Positions 7,845 to 9,686 of a stretch of DNA of 9,686 nt are shown here, piece by piece. The stretch is from positions 31,730 through 41,415 of the forward strand of contig DJBG01000057.1 in the NCBI GenBank assembly GCA_002429965.1, written 5' to 3'. The notes beneath the pieces were generated by a model. That model worked only from the letters and a program-made list of their open reading frames with translations, had not been told where the DNA came from and ran no database searches. The number at the start of each line of letters is the position of its first letter. Within the stretch, counting starts at the first letter, position 1. Source of the stretch: Hungatella sp. UBA5982. Lineage in GTDB: Bacteria; Bacillota; Clostridia; Lachnospirales; Lachnospiraceae. The translations under genes were made by a program, and so were the position numbers.

Positions 7845-8579
7845 TTATTTTACAACTTCCTTTATCATCTCATAAAGAGCCAGGACATCCGGGATTCTTG
7901 TGGCTCCGGTTTCCTTATCAATGATAGAAGAATATACATGAGGGATGATATGCTCCACCCCTGCGGCAACAACAATTTCCAGGATTTCCTTAAAATTATC
8001 AAGATCAATGCCTCCCGTTGGCTCCAGCCCAAAGCCGGTTTCCCCGCAGGCCTTTGCCACAGCCTCTAATTCTTCCCGTACCTTAAGACCTCCCATTGGG
8101 AAATACTTTAAGGAATCAGCTCCCTGTTCCCGTACCATGGCAATGGCTGTATTAACAGGTACTATGGCAGGCTCTAAATCCTTGCTAAGAGGCCCTGTGG
8201 AAACTTTTACAAAGCCCGGCTTTCCGCAGGGCGCGACCATAGAATTTAAGAAAGGTCCTTCCCCTGCCTTTGCCCTGGTATAACCGCCTGCCGTAAAGGT
8301 CTGATTGATGTGCTTTGGCTTTATCTGTCCGGAGATTTCCGCCACTGCCTTCCACTGTCCCGGATTTCCTGCTCCCAGACCTACGGAGATGTTGTTATCC
8401 ACTGCGGTCTGATATTTTTTCATATCATCCACAGCGCTTTTAACATCCGGATAATTTACCGACAGGAGGCCAACTGCCACATGGCCCTGTGCCGCCTCAT
8501 AGATTGCCCTGGCATTATCCACGGAATTGGTCAGGCAGTTTAAGCAAACCCTTCCTTTATAAAAATTTAGTTTCTCCAT
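7845..8579 (-). CDS. dgaF: 2-dehydro-3-deoxy-6-phosphogluconate (KDGP) aldolase, DgaF family
   Basis: This cytoplasmic class I aldolase is predicted to split KDGP into pyruvate and glyceraldehyde 3-phosphate, the last step of D-glucosaminate breakdown. It is 244 aa, full length for the DgaF family, a TIM-barrel group distinct from Eda. Visible signatures are GRVCLNCLTNSVDNARAIYEA near the N-terminus, VGLGAGNPGQW (66-76), HINQTFTAGGY (90-100), VKVSTGPL (124-131) and SLKYFPMGGLK (156-166). Lys158 is the likely Schiff-base lysine, by analogy with related aldolases. GLEPTGGIDLDNF (183-195) resembles a phosphate-binding segment. The start ATG 8579 follows the dgaE stop by 3 nt and uses a GGAGGG site within the end of dgaE, so the two are tightly coupled. 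The pairing with a DgaE-type lyase is the main support for the pathway call. Confidence 0.9.
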   Translation of the reverse strand: MEKLNFYKGRVCLNCLTNSVDNARAIYEAAQGHVAVGLLSVNYPDVKSAVDDMKKYQTAVDNNISVGLGAGNPGQWKAVAEISGQIKPKHINQTFTAGGYTRAKAGEGPFLNSMVAPCGKPGFVKVSTGPLSKDLEPAIVPVNTAIAMVREQGADSLKYFPMGGLKVREELEAVAKACGETGFGLEPTGGIDLDNFKEILEIVVAAGVEHIIPHVYSSIIDKETGATRIPDVLALYEMIKEVVK

Positions 8580-8582
8580 CTC

Positions 8583-9686
8583 TTACTTCCCTCCATTTGC
8601 TGACTTCTGGATTTCTGCAAGCCTGTCATAGATCAAGTCCAGCTCGCCCACACTTTTTAATGGCCTGGGGTCAACTGCAATGGAACCTAGATTTGCCTGG
8701 TAGTCCCTGGTAAAGATCGCCACATCTCCCTCCTGCAGCTTTCTTACCACTGCCTTCGCATCCATGCCGTAATACTCCGGGTTGAACTCAATCTTGCAGC
8801 GGTATATTTCTCTTCCGGCCTCATCCCTTATCATGGTTGTCTTACAGCCCCGTATCTCCCCTACGCGGACCGCAAACCGTTCCAGTTCTTCTTTTGTAAC
8901 AGGACTTCTTTTTCCGCCGTCCAAGTACTCTTCAATAGCTTTTAAAAGCCCCATGGTACATTCTTTTCCCACCTTCATGGTACGTCCGATGCCTTTATAC
9001 TGAAGCCTCATATGGTCCGCCAGCTCCCTGGTCTTACAGGCCACAAAGCCGCTGGTAGGCCCTTCGATTGCCTTGGCTCCGCTGTAACATACGAAATCCG
9101 CTCCCATGGCAGCATAAATCTTCAAATCCTCTTCCGCCGCCGCATCTACGATACAGGGGATTCCCAGGCGGTTCGCCAGATGGATCACCGATCTGACATC
9201 CGCCATCTCCTTTTGGACGCAGTGATGGGATTTAACGAAAAAGATCGCCAGTGTATGTTCTGTCACCGCCTGTTCCATATCGTCAACCGTAGAGCCATTG
9301 GCATAACCGGCTTCCACGATTTTTCCTCCTCCCACCTGGATCATCTCACCAATGGGCGCGCCGAAATCCACATTCTGCCCCTTTAGGAGGATCACCTCCC
9401 GTTTCGGCTCGGATGGCAGGATATCATAAAGATGTTTTACCTTTTGGAGATTGTCTTTACAGATCAGGGAAGCCACTGCCAGGGCAATGCCCGCAGAAGC
9501 ACTTGACGTAACACAGGCATCCTCTGTTCCGATCATGCTTCCGATCTTCTTTCCCGCAAAGGCATAAAGATCATCCATTACCACGTAATTTCCGGCGGCC
9601 TCCACCAGCGTTTCTCCCACCTCTTTCGAAATGGTAGAAACGCCCAGCTTTGTCATTCTTCCGGAGGCATTGATCACGGCCTGCAC
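8583..9686 (-). CDS. dgaE: PLP-dependent D-glucosaminate-6-phosphate ammonia-lyase, DgaE family, 5' end cut
   Basis: This SelA-fold, PLP-dependent enzyme is predicted to convert D-glucosamin(ate) 6-phosphate to KDGP and ammonia, feeding the aldolase encoded next. The 367 visible codons begin with VQAVINASGRMTKLGV, matching the region just after the N-terminus in DgaE proteins. The first visible codon, a GTG at the window edge, is therefore probably internal, with only some residues missing. Other signatures are SASAGIALAVASL (62-74), HHCVQKEMADV (154-164), and IVDAAAEEDLKI (179-190), where Asp181 fits the cofactor-nitrogen ligand. The PLP lysine is Lys205 of CYSGAKAIEGPTSGF. Family naming has been unstable: these proteins are often labelled selenocysteine synthase-like, but the DgaF partner argues for the sugar-acid role. 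Any promoter, σ54 activator or mannose-type PTS genes of a full dga operon would be to the right of the window. Substrate is inferred from context, not shown. Confidence 0.87.
   Translation of the reverse strand: MQAVINASGRMTKLGVSTISKEVGETLVEAAGNYVVMDDLYAFAGKKIGSMIGTEDACVTSSASAGIALAVASLICKDNLQKVKHLYDILPSEPKREVILLKGQNVDFGAPIGEMIQVGGGKIVEAGYANGSTVDDMEQAVTEHTLAIFFVKSHHCVQKEMADVRSVIHLANRLGIPCIVDAAAEEDLKIYAAMGADFVCYSGAKAIEGPTSGFVACKTRELADHMRLQYKGIGRTMKVGKECTMGLLKAIEEYLDGGKRSPVTKEELERFAVRVGEIRGCKTTMIRDEAGREIYRCKIEFNPEYYGMDAKAVVRKLQEGDVAIFTRDYQANLGSIAVDPRPLKSVGELDLIYDRLAEIQKSANGGK

Noticed and set aside
9012..9386. Plus-strand open frame of 124 codons opposite dgaE
   Set aside because: It is a shadow of the conserved dgaE reading frame with no family resemblance.

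Overview
The window comes from a low- to mid-GC Firmicute. Protein style (YesM/YesN-type two-component pair, BglG/PTS β-glucoside system, DgaE/DgaF pair), strong AGGAGG/GGGGG-type ribosome binding sites and U-tailed hairpin terminators fit a saccharolytic Clostridia member, most likely Lachnospiraceae. The family-level placement is inference. Every supported gene lies on the minus strand, so transcription runs from high to low coordinates.

Reading in the direction of transcription: (1) 9686-7798 is the end of a D-glucosaminate-type catabolic operon, with dgaE (PLP-dependent ammonia-lyase, cut by the window edge) and dgaF (KDGP aldolase), closed by a strong terminator 3 nt after the dgaF stop. 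(2) 7797-7607 is an intergenic region with three small palindromes and a good extended -10 promoter. (3) 7606-3011 is a complete, substrate-induced aryl-β-glucoside/cellobiose-type PTS operon: RAT1/terminator leader, bglG antiterminator, RAT2/terminator, PTS EIIBCA, 6-phospho-β-glucosidase, then a strong terminator. (4) 2949-1 is a separate AT-rich candidate promoter followed by a two-component system: a YesN-type response regulator with an AraC output domain, then an overlapping YesM-type sensor kinase that runs off the left edge.

The bgl operon has the logic of E. coli bglGFB and Bacillus licT-type systems. The EII imports and phosphorylates a β-glucoside, the GH1 enzyme cleaves the phospho-sugar in the cytoplasm, and the PRD-containing antiterminator reads EII phosphorylation state. 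It then binds RNA hairpins that overlap two terminators, one before bglG and one between bglG and the EII gene. The most interesting signals are these two switches: RAT1 is close to consensus but with a covarying basal stem, while RAT2 keeps the basal and binding segments but has a longer apical hairpin. Two annotation points also matter. The bglG start is at 7500, not at an upstream in-frame GTG inside RAT1, and the response-regulator start is at ATG 2883, not at the TTG six bases upstream.

I found no CRISPR array, tRNA, rRNA, insertion sequence or clearly novel system. The region is accessory carbohydrate metabolism of known families with some unusual regulatory detail.
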